Shown: in pieces, positions 32,646 to 40,923 of the stretch | How positions within the stretch are numbered: the first letter of the stretch is position 1 | Layout of the letters: each line of letters opens with the position of its first letter | Origin: Hydnum rufescens UP504 | Lineage: Eukaryota; Basidiomycota; Agaricomycetes; Cantharellales; Hydnaceae | Direction of reading: 5' to 3' | Assembly (NCBI GenBank): GCA_014904985.1 | Contig: MU129247.1 | Span: 3,594-44,516, forward strand | DNA: 40,923 nt | The notes under the pieces: generated by a model | The model's input: the letters and a program-made list of their open reading frames with translations, nothing else | The model's database searches: none | Told to the model about the DNA's origin: nothing | Position numbers and translations under genes: made by a program

Positions 32646-33743
32646 GGATGTCAACAGCTTACCACCCTGAAATGGATGGAGCCACAGAGCGGGCCAACCG
32701 GACTTAACTCAAATGCTTCAGCAGTGTGTAAGCCTGAACCAAAAGGATTGGGTCCAACAGCTACCTGCCATTGAATTTGCTATGAACCTAGCAAGTTCTG
32801 ACAAACGGGATACTCCCCATTTGAACTAAACATGGGCACCCACTATAGAAGAAGGATTGGGAGCTCTGATGACTGTCAAATCAAACTCTGGTTCAGCCGT
32901 GTGTAGATGGGAGACTGTATTTCTGTTTTTATTCAATGGGCTGTGTTCACTCTGATGGTTGATCACTCTCTAACAAGTTGTGTATGGTATTCAGTGATGG
33001 TAAGGTGATGTATGGACTAGCTATAGTCAATGATATATCATGGGATGCTTGTGAAAGGCTTATACGTGTTGTATTGAACTGTTTACTGCTATTTGTGTGT
33101 ACCTATTTGTGTCCTCCTGGTCAAAATGCGGATTCTAAAGTGGGTTCTGGACTAGTTTAAGCTTGATTCAGTGTGTCAATGTATTTCTTTCTTCTTCTGA
33201 CTTGACTTTGTTATTACTCACCTTTCCTTGGATGTCCAGCAACTCTAACCTTAGGTCCTGCAACTATCCTTGGTTTAGTATTTCGCATAGAGGGCTTCCA
33301 GTGACTTAGTCTTAACAACCTTGTATATGACTTAGCTCCAGATGGCTTTCAGATCAGTACTCTCTTCAGATGCAAGCAGATTTGTAGACAGTAGTGTATT
33401 CCAGTAGTGAGAAGATGGGGGGATACAGGAAAATCTACCAGCTTTTATACCTTTCTGAAGGTGGCTGTGTTTAAAGAATATGACTCACTCCTAGGTGAGT
33501 CATATGTGAGAACAATAGGGTTGTCAAGGAGGGTGAGTCATTCATAAGGTGGTTGTGTGATAGGTGAGTCATTCATAAAGGGTTGTCAAGGAAGGTGAGT
33601 CATTCATAAACAGAACAAAAGGGTTGCTAAGAAGGTGTTATCTTTCTTATCTGTGGGGTTCTAGAAGTCATTTGTGGCAATGGGAGATGAAATCAAAGGA
33701 TATTTCCGAGTTCTTGGAGATTAATTTGTTTGTAGTCCAGTGG
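32646..33743 (+). repeat. 1.1-kb tandem duplication, second copy
   Basis: Almost identical to 31551-32645 (by eye well over 95%), differing by scattered one-base indels and a few substitutions. The integrase frame is broken in this copy by one-base losses (for example near 32704 and 32802). The high identity implies recent duplication or unresolved repeat assembly. Confidence 0.95.
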
Positions 33744-34068
33744 TTAAGATGTTTTTGTTGCTGGTTGATAATGGGGACAAGTGCATGGGATGGGATTCAA
33801 TGCAGAAACAACAGTTTGCATCCATAATAGATGTTCTTGGTATCATTCGATGCGGATTTTTAACAGCTTTCTGGGTGCAGTGGTTCTGAGCAGATCTGGT
33901 GTAAACTGACAGAGAAATTCATTTTTTACTGATGGGTGTTGATTCTGATAGTAATATCATTCTGCAGAGTTCAGTTTTGATCTGTTATTCGTGCGCTCAG
34001 TACCGTTGGATGCAGATTTTTTATATCTTTCCAGGTGCGGTTGTTCCGAGAGTGGTATAGATATATCA
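33744..34068. other. No gene; pair of loosely similar ~155-bp segments
   Basis: TGCGGATTTTTAACAGCTTTC followed by GTGCAGTGGTTCTGAG near 33850 resembles TGCAGATTTTTTATATCTTTC followed by GTGCGGTTGTTCCGAG near 34012. Nothing coding is visible. Confidence 0.4.
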
Positions 34069-34268
34069 AACATGGTATGGTACCACCTTTAATTAATATA
34101 TAAACCTGGTAACTTACTGGGTGGTAAGTTACCATGCCTGACATATCAGCCACAGCTCCCAATGCTTCAAAAGAAATGTTGCACTTGGTGGGGTTTGAAC
34201 CTGTATCCCCATAACAGGGATTTGTAACCAGACTCAAGGTGCCTTTTAACCACTAGGACAGCACCACC
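34069..34268 (-). mobile_element. tRNA-derived SINE-like element, copy 1
   Basis: The minus-strand head GGTGGTGCTGTCCTAGTGG is followed by an A-box-like TGGTTAAAAGG and a B-box GGTTCAAACCC, as in RNA polymerase III promoters inside tRNA genes. The body continues AAGTGCAACATTTCTTTTGA, then a palindrome GGTAACTTAC/GTAAGTTACC and a tail ending TGTTTGATATATC. About 200 bp. The anticodon arm is not well formed, so this is tRNA-derived rather than a working tRNA gene. A second copy lies at 35001-35205 in the opposite orientation. Confidence 0.7.
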
Positions 34269-34479
34269 CTATGCTACATCCTCTGATTAGTGCTATAATA
34301 TCTGCTTTTTGATTATGTAAGCGAAAAAATTAATTGTAGCCCTGGTCCCCCTGAGTATGGTAGTGGTGACAGAACCTATGTAGGTGCCTTAGTTGTGGAG
34401 GAAAATGCAAAATACTTTCTCAGACGTGAATCTTTTTGTAATTTTCAACATTGAAAAAAAAAAAACCTTCAACCATCCA

Positions 34480-34905
34480 ACCTCCAACCTCCAACCACCC
34501 AACCAATCACCCAACCAACCACCCACCCAACCCCATACCATACCATCCATACCATCCACACCATCCATTCCATACCATACCATACCATAACTATGATATC
34601 CTCACATCCCATACCCCCACACACACCCAACCCCATACCATCCATACCATACCATACCATACCCCCATACCCACCCAACCCCATACCATACCATCCATAC
34701 CATCCATACCATCCATACCATCCATTCCATTCCATTCCATACCATCCATTCCATTCCATACCATACCATACCATAACTATGATATCCTCCTATCCCATAC
34801 CCCCACACCCCCTCCCAACCCCATACCACCCACCCACACCCCATACCACCCATACACACCCCATACACACCACACACACCCCCATACCCCCATACCATCC
34901 CATTA
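34480..34905 (+). repeat. CCATA / CCATAC simple-sequence satellite with higher-order repeat
   Basis: Long runs of CCATACC, CCATTCC and CCCCATACC with almost no G on the plus strand. A larger period is visible: the marker TAACTATGATATCCTC recurs near 34587 and 34772 (about 186 bp apart), each followed by CCCATACCCCCACAC. A poly(A) tract at 34454-34466 precedes it. The Pro/His/Ile-rich frames across it are repeat artefacts. Confidence 0.95.
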
Positions 34906-35000
34906 CAGTATCCACTACTTATGTTCATCCAATAAATATTCTCTAAGTCCACAAGCCAGTGAGGGTACTTATAGAACTAATAAGAGGAGATTTCATAGAG

Positions 35001-35205
35001 GGTGGTGTGCCCTAGTGGTTAAAGTGCACCTTGAGTCTGCTGACAAGTCCTGTCATGGGGATGTAGGTTCAAATCCCACCAAGTGCAACATTTCTTTTGA
35101 AGCATGGGAGCTCTGTCTGATGTATCAGGCATGGTAACTTACCACTGGTAGTTACCAGGCTTGATATATTAATTAAGGGTGGTATCATACCATGTTTGAT
35201 ATATC
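35001..35205 (+). mobile_element. tRNA-derived SINE-like element, copy 2
   Basis: Head GGTGGTGTGCCCTAGTGG, A-box-like TGGTTAAAGTGC, B-box GGTTCAAATCC, then the same body (AAGTGCAACATTTCTTTTGA), palindrome and TGTTTGATATATC tail as the copy at 34069-34268, but in opposite orientation. The two copies bracket the CCATA satellite. Divergence is low to moderate by eye. No clear target-site duplication. Confidence 0.75.
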
Positions 35206-35403
35206 CACAGTACAGCCTGTGGTGGATGCAAGAGCTGACTGCAAGGACCAGGACAACATGAGAATTTAATGTGAGAAGTATGTGACACAGGAATTCGACA
35301 TGAGAAGTATGATGGTGTGGGGATTTCATGGGAGATGTATGGCAATGCAAGAAGTATGATGATATGAGAAGCAAGTATGATGATGCGAGACATATGGTGA
35401 TGT

Positions 35404-35508
35404 GAGATGTACAGCAATGTGAGACACACGGCAATGCGAGATGTACGGCAATACGAGATGTACAGCAATGCAAGATGTATGGAAATGCAAGATGTATGGC
35501 AATGCTAG
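35404..35508 (+). repeat. 17-bp minisatellite
   Basis: Six units of the type GAGATGTACGGCAATGC in tandem, with looser, more diverged units back to about 35262. It lies just downstream of the stop codon of the minus-strand unknown gene. Confidence 0.85.
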
Positions 35509-35564
35509 AAATCCAGGAATACTCTGTAAGTGGAAGTGGGTTGGTCTGTACAAGGCATTGCCCA

Positions 35565-38500
35565 TCAAGGAGGAAAGTTCGGGCCAGTGGGCAGCCTCCA
35601 GATGTCTGGGCCAGCCTGGGATGCTGCTGAAAAATCATGCAAGTCAATGTTCTGCTGTGAGGAGCCGTAGCTGTTGGGATTCAAGCACTGGCCCTCAAAG
35701 GACGAGAGTCCCAATGGATCAGGGTGCTGCATGCCTTGGTATGGCAGCATTGGATTTCCATAGCCATATGGCTGATGGAGGTGTGGAGCAGATGTGGGGG
35801 CTGACAGCAATGAGTGTTGGGGTGGTTGAAAAGTACTGAGGAAGTTGTTGTTCATGGGAGCAAAGGGATTGAATTGAATACAATTAAAGGATGGGGTTCC
35901 ACCACTGGCATGCACCTGGGCACCCAACCCAAAAGGATCGAGTGCGCCGCCATGGCCAGTCAATCGCGGAACATTAGGCATACCCACGAAGGACATACCA
36001 GTACTGCTTTCAGCCACGACAAAAGGATCAAATGATCCTGAGGGGGACTGGAGCTGCCATTAACGTCAGGAGATGTCAACATGTGACTTGGGGCAGGGGC
36101 TACTACATCATTGCGAGTTGTAAGGAGCATGTTGGCAGCTGCAGGATTAGCTTCGATGCCACTGGTTATGAGGAGCCCAGGAGCTGTGACGTTACAAGTA
36201 GATATGGCAGCAGTAGCTTCAGTTTCTGTGTCACTGGTGACGAGGGGAACATCAACAGACACAGTGCTATGGGCTGCTATAGGAGTGGCAGCTGCCACTG
36301 CTGCCCTACTACGCTTCTTGCTCCTACCCTCAGGCTTGCCCGGAATTGGGCATTTACCTTTCCTTGTGCCAGCAATTGCAGGGTCTTGCACATCCTCAAT
36401 GTCCTCCAGGTATCGCTGCAACAAACGGACCCACATCAAGACCTTCCCATTGCAATCAGTCATAATCGGGACAGAGGCCTGGCCTGCAAGAGACATCTTC
36501 ATATTGCCTGTTTCACAAAGTTAGGTCAGATTATGTTTGAGATAGTAGAGAATCATTCTACATATGTGCGCTCCATCGATGAATACCAATGATGATATTT
36601 GATGGTGCCTTGTGGAATTCGGAACAGAGCAGATGCCAACTGATGACAGAATTCAAGGCATCGCGATCCAGGTTTGCAAAACCTGGCACCACGCCCCAAT
36701 TTATAATCTCAAGTTGATGTCCATAGAGAAGGTTGGCAAGACTTTGCCAAGGGAACTGTTCCTCAAGACTCACAAACGGCTCTGCACACAAATTACAATA
36801 TTAGCACTGGTGCCATAGAGCTTGAACACACGATCATACTGAATAATGCCCTTAAGTGCTTGCTGCTCGCTGCCTTGGCCTTTGAGATATCAGTAAGCTC
36901 GGCGCGCCAAGCACTCGCTTGCGCAAGTTTGGGATTTAGCTCCACTTGTTGAAGCCTAATGGTTTCATTATTGATGAATATATAAAACTGCCAGATGATA
37001 TTTCTGAGTGGGTTGTTGATGCTGGTCCAAAACCATCGTGCCGCATTGGATCCATAGAAAACACCATTCCGTGCTGCAGATTTGTCATCCTGTGGTCGCC
37101 CGCTTACCATGAGGATGATGGTGTGTGCACCAGCCATTGCTATGGTTTTTGCCTGAACACAAGGTCATCATAAGTTAATTGACACACATTTGGTCAATTT
37201 ACTCACTCGGGCAACCATTCCATCTTGTTCCGCAGCCATCAAACAGCTTAATCCTGCACCTTGCGATGCTTGCTTGAGATCATCAATCTCAACCGTGACC
37301 ATCTCAGCTCGCAGGCGGGACAACTGCTCATCTAGGTCACCGATTGCTTCATGCTCGCACTTGAATGCATACCAGGCAGGTGTGATGACCTCCCTCATGT
37401 AGTTGCTTTGTTTGCCTTGTAAATATATATTAGGACTGCGAGAATGAGTTCAGAAATCAATGAGAACTCACGATGTCCAACTTCACCCTGAAGAGGATTT
37501 GGAGCCTCTTTCATGTATGACCACAACCATCTGTTGAAAGCATTCTTTTCATGTTGACCCTTCTCCTTGTCTACCACAGCATGATTGACGAGCTTGACCT
37601 CAGTGACCATAAGAAGCTTAAGCCAGGGATATCGGCTCTTCTCTGCTAGCGCACTGAGATCCTCAAGAAATCGATCCCTAAGCAACCGAGCTCTCAATAT
37701 GACAGCTTCAGGGACTGGTCCATCAAAGAAGGGAAGGGAAGATGAAATGGAAGGATTGTTGGGCCAGAAGTCAGGATCAAGACAATTGTTGACATCGTCA
37801 GGTGCTGCATTCGCAATATGAGTAGCAGTGTTCGAGACAAGCCCACGTTTTTTTGAATTAGCTACCGTGGGCAGCTCTTCAACTTCGCAGACAGAGACAC
37901 CAGACAAGGGCGACCGATTCCGCCTCAATACACCATGCAAGCTGAATGTATCAGGAAGATGGTGGATAATTTTGTCACTATCTTCATCAGATAGGCTGAG
38001 AATGTTGGATGATGGGTGGGGTGTGGAATTATCCCGGGCTGCAGCAAATTTCAGTGGTGACAGAGTACTGAATTGGGGACTTTGAGGCGACATATTGGGG
38101 ATTGGAGATTTATTGCCATTGAGAGAATGAGTGTGGTTCTGATTCCTTTTGGTCTGAGGCCAAGTGTCACCCAGTGAATGCATCTTTCAATTGTAAGAGC
38201 ATCAACACAAATTCAAAGAAAATACCCAAATGATTACTCATGTCTGCACTGGGGTAATCCGGTTTTCCCTTCTGGGGCCGCTGGGAAGAAGTTGAAGGCT
38301 GAAACTTGTGGAATTGCACAGAATCAGGGGAATGACCTCCATCTTCGTTGTCACTGCCCACCTCATCACCACCACCCTCATCACTGTCGCCCTCATCACC
38401 ATCACCCTTGTCACCATTGCCCTTGTCACTGTTGCCCTTGTCACCGTCACCATCACTCCCATCTCCATTTGTCCTGATTGGGGCTGAGGGTACTGCAAGA

Positions 38501-38895
38501 TTTGATCTGGCATTTGTGTTCAGCATTGAAAGGGAGGCCAGAAGAGTATTGGCAGGGGTAGTATGAGTAGGAGGATTCATCTCAGGTGTGGAGAAATGAC
38601 GAGAGGTCAGGCGGGCAGTGGTTGAGCTTTTTGGTCTGACACCAACAGTTGTAGTTGCAGCCACAGATGTCCTGGCTTTTTCAGTTGGCTTCCATTGATG
38701 TTTGCTAGTGCAGATTTCTGGCTTGTCAGCCGTCTTGGAGCATTCCTCACCAGCTGATGTGACAGCGGCTTTCTTGTGCTTCAAACTCTTTTGTCCAGAG
38801 TTCACAGAAGAGGAATTTGCCACTAGAGCAGGTTTGGCAACTGGAGGCAATTTTATGATCAACTTTTTTTTGGCTGGAGCCTTCAGGCGTGCCAT
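35565..38895 (-). CDS. Large multi-exon protein of unknown function, with frame breaks
   Basis: Start ATG about 38895 (MARLKAPAKKKLIIKLPP). Exon 1 is basic and Ser/Thr-rich, with a Gly/Asp/Lys repeat (GDKGNSDKGNGDKGDGDEGD). The next exon (38183-37472) ends at a GTGAGT donor (37471) and joins in phase to 37415-37207 (REVITPAWYAFKCEHEAIGD), which joins 37152 onward (KTIAMAGAHTIILMVSGRPQ, WFWTSINNPLRNIIWQFYIF). Later segments: YDRVFKLYGTSANIVI, EEQFPWQSLANLLYG, an intron with CTGACC branch site ending near 36516, MKMSLAGQASVPIMTD, and a Pro/Asn/Gln/Gly-rich C-terminus (PYGYGNPMLPYQGMQ) stopping at 35565. Frame breaks: near 36890 (AAA run), 36800, and 36032 (CCCCC run); the exon 1-2 join is also out of phase. 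Possibly an Agaricomycete-specific family; cellular role unknown. Confidence 0.55.
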
Positions 38896-38922
38896 GCAGA
38901 GTAGAAGGTATGCAGCGAGCAA

Positions 38923-39122
38923 GAACTCACCAACGACACCTTTTGCTACTCTGGGTTCGGTTCACGCAGAAAGGTGATCAAAAGTGGAGGTACATGGAGA
39001 ACTCCAGTATTACATAATGACTATCCATGTAAATAACAAGGCCCATCCAAATCAAGTTCCAGTACTATGCGCCAGCGGTCATTCCGGTAGCCAAAGGTTT
39101 CATCTGCTCATAGTGTAGATGA
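38923..39122. other. Intergenic, nothing recognised
   Basis: About 200 bp between two same-strand genes. It should include the promoter of the 38895 gene and the 3' end of the next gene; no defined motif seen. Confidence 0.3.
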
Positions 39123-40288
39123 TCATTCCACACTGACAGAAGGACCCCCATCCTCCATCACCCACTTCACGATGAGCCAAATGAGCTTGTCGTACAGTCC
39201 ATTCATTGGCCACATATATACTGCAAATTCCTTCACTTGAGACTGAGGAGGAGGCTCTAGATGACCATGCATCACCATCTCCAAGCGGCACAGATAAGGA
39301 GGGATGTTGGATATGGCAATTGACACCAGCTTGTCAAAAAGCCAGGCCTTATCGAAGGACACAATGTCCATGGGATGGATTCGTTCCTTGGCAAGCGGAG
39401 GTAGCAATGTTTGATTGCCTCCTGAAAGGTGTGGAGGAAATGTGAGGGTATCAAGGAATCAGTGCTTGAAAGATGATGACGGGTCAGAGTTGTGTTCTTG
39501 CCACCATGCGCGTTCAAATGAATGAGATATGGGCATTTCCTGACAGGTTGGTGGGAGAGGAATTGTTGAAGTGATGAGAGGTGCACGTTTCATCATCTCA
39601 CGGAGATCTGATTGTGAGCGATGATGAGCTATTGCTTGCTCAATGTATCGAGGCTTGAATAGCCAGATGTATGACACCATTTCCATGTAGACATCCTTGA
39701 CTTGGAACTCGTCCAGTCCTTGAACATCACCCTGGGATATAAGAGTGTTGTAAACCACACCAAGGTGTCGTTGAGACTTGAATGCGAGACACATTGACCA
39801 TGTTCAGGACCTGTAGTGTTTCTTCTGTTGGATTTTTCGTACACTGAGGCAACCATAAGGCACAAATTCTTTTAGCCAATGTTCCCGCTGAGCACCCTTG
39901 GCCAGAGGGCCGACGACAAGGGTATACCACTTATGTATGGGGGTTCGAGCCATCAGATAGGGAATGTCGGTGAAAAGGAGTGGCACCATACTATCACTGG
40001 CATCCGCAGCTGATTCTGACGATGGTGCTGGACTGCCAGGGTCACGAGGAGACAGTTGTTGAGGGTAGAGTACAGGAGGAACAGCGAGCAGGTACACATT
40101 CTGGATCGTGTCAGGAGCTAGGTCAGGCAAACTGTGAAACAACATTGCCATGAGTAGAACCCCATATTGGTAGTGTAATTTGGGTCGAACTGTGACTCCA
40201 CACCAGAGATTGGTGGCATTGAGATAAGGGTATTTCTGGGAGACAAGAACATTATGGGTGCGCCAGTACAGCAGGCCAATTTGGCTAT
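39123..40288 (-). CDS. Multi-exon protein of unknown function, 5' part unresolved
   Basis: An internal exon begins after an AATAG acceptor near 40289 and reads QIGLLYWRTHNVLVSQKYPY, WCGVTVRPKLHYQYGVLLMA, SLPDLAPDTIQNVYLLAVPP, then PLLFTDIPYLMARTPIHKWY and HWLKEFVPYGCLS (to about 39840). After an intron: GLDEFQVKDVYMEMVSYIWL, FERAWWQEHNSDPSSSFK, then, beyond a TGA or an intron near 39458, LLPPLAKERIHPMDIVSF, DKLVSIAISNIPPYLCRLEM and MNGLYDKLIWLIVKWV, stop at 39123. It has consistent aromatic-rich, globular-protein-like composition over more than 330 residues but no motif I know. The start exon is not identified. Same orientation as the 35565-38895 gene. Confidence 0.5.
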
Positions 40289-40923
40289 TTTCGGCTTAGG
40301 TAATAATAACCTCCCAAGGAAGGAAGATGAGATGAGAGAGAGGGAATGGAAAAGAAAATGATCATGAAATATCAAGAATAGAGTCAGAGTACAGTGAATA
40401 CCCTGGTTTTGCATGTCTCTGCTCAAACTCTCGGCTAATCCCATATTAGTCCAGAGGGACTAACCCACAGGTATAAAATCATAGGTTCATCAATAAGGGA
40501 ATATATTCATTAGAAACTCCCAATATGAACCCCAGTAAGGCTTGGAGTGTGTTTCCGGTGGTCAGAAAAAGTTGCTGTGATGCATGACTGAGCCTACAGT
40601 CGAAATAGGTCAACATATGGAATTCACCATGCAATGCTTGCGACCTCGCATGCATTAATCATAGGTCTGGGAAAACTTAAAAATCAAGATTATAAGGGTT
40701 TATTATAGATAAAAATTCAAGCTGATTGGTGCATACCAATCTTAAATTGAATGAGCCAGTAAATCACTTTACTATGTGGGGGCTACAGTCATCATTATTG
40801 AGTGTGAATATCTGGTATTTCAAAACATGTTCTTATATACTTAGAGTAAAATTTACTATGTAGTGCTGATATATCTTATCTGACCCAAAAAATTGTTATG
40901 TGAATAATGAAATATTGATTTAT
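40289..40923. other. AT-rich tail of the window, no gene seen
   Basis: Only short frames. The upstream exons of the 39123-40288 gene may lie here, but splice sites and frame are not clear. The last 250 bp are very AT-rich. Confidence 0.4.

Noticed and set aside
31884..33160. Two identical 60-codon genes in the tandem duplication
   Set aside because: Identity reflects DNA duplication, and the frame has no family features or start context.
34190..34268. Functional tRNA gene on the minus strand
   Set aside because: A and B boxes are present, but the anticodon and T stems do not pair properly, and an equally imperfect copy with the same 3' body exists at 35001. A SINE-like element explains both.
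34451..35137. Long Pro/His/Ile-rich coding frame
   Set aside because: It is the translation of the CCATA satellite; open frames appear on both strands because the repeat lacks stop codons.

Overview
The window looks like nuclear DNA of a filamentous basidiomycete, probably an Agaricomycete. The signs are short spliceosomal introns (about 50-65 nt, GTRNGT...YAG), Agaricomycete-type P-loop GTPase paralogs, a Ty3/gypsy chromovirus, a second Ty3/gypsy lineage, a Tc1/mariner fragment, and large lineage-specific genes of unknown function. Nothing bacterial is present. It is an accessory, transposon-rich locus, and most genes carry single-base frame breaks, several of them at homopolymers. Either the region is decaying or the assembly is poorly polished.

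Layout. 34-364: MITE-like inverted-repeat element sitting in a short minus-strand reading frame. About 880-3870: the most unusual part, roughly three dozen degenerate ~73-bp tandem units. Read on the minus strand, each carries a 5' splice-site-like GTRAGT, a branch-point-like CTGAY and a YAG, and successive units are joined by almost exactly three bases (AG-NNN-GTRAGT). 3870-5503 (minus): a multi-exon GTPase with an acidic repeat tail whose last readable exon ends in phase 0 at the first GTGAGT of this array. 5883-8170 (plus): a divergent, decayed GTPase paralog. 9749-11674 (plus): an acyltransferase/condensation-like gene with frame breaks. 11960-12040: a strong hairpin. 12.2-20.2 kb: an 8-kb stretch without confident genes but with recurring DNA and protein motifs.

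20240-24607 (minus): remains of a chromovirus (reverse transcriptase, RNase H, integrase, chromodomain, 3' LTR) lacking gag and protease. 24608-24963 (plus): C-terminal end of a Tc1/mariner transposase, facing tail-to-tail an unknown minus-strand gene (25035-26042). 26080-31760 (plus): a second Ty3/gypsy element with a 216-bp 5' LTR and a gag-pol frame; its integrase C-terminus is replaced by unrelated sequence. 31551-33743: a ~1.1-kb tandem duplication starting inside that integrase. 34069-35205: two tRNA-derived SINE-like copies in opposite orientation around a CCATA-type satellite. 35565-38895 and about 39123-40288 (both minus): two multi-exon genes of unknown function. The rest is AT-rich without recognisable genes.

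The genes do not form a pathway. The best candidate for a previously undescribed system is the GTPase gene plus its downstream array of intron-like units. If spliced, it would be a series of one-codon micro-exons, any subset of which keeps the reading frame. This is inference from sequence and needs RNA evidence.
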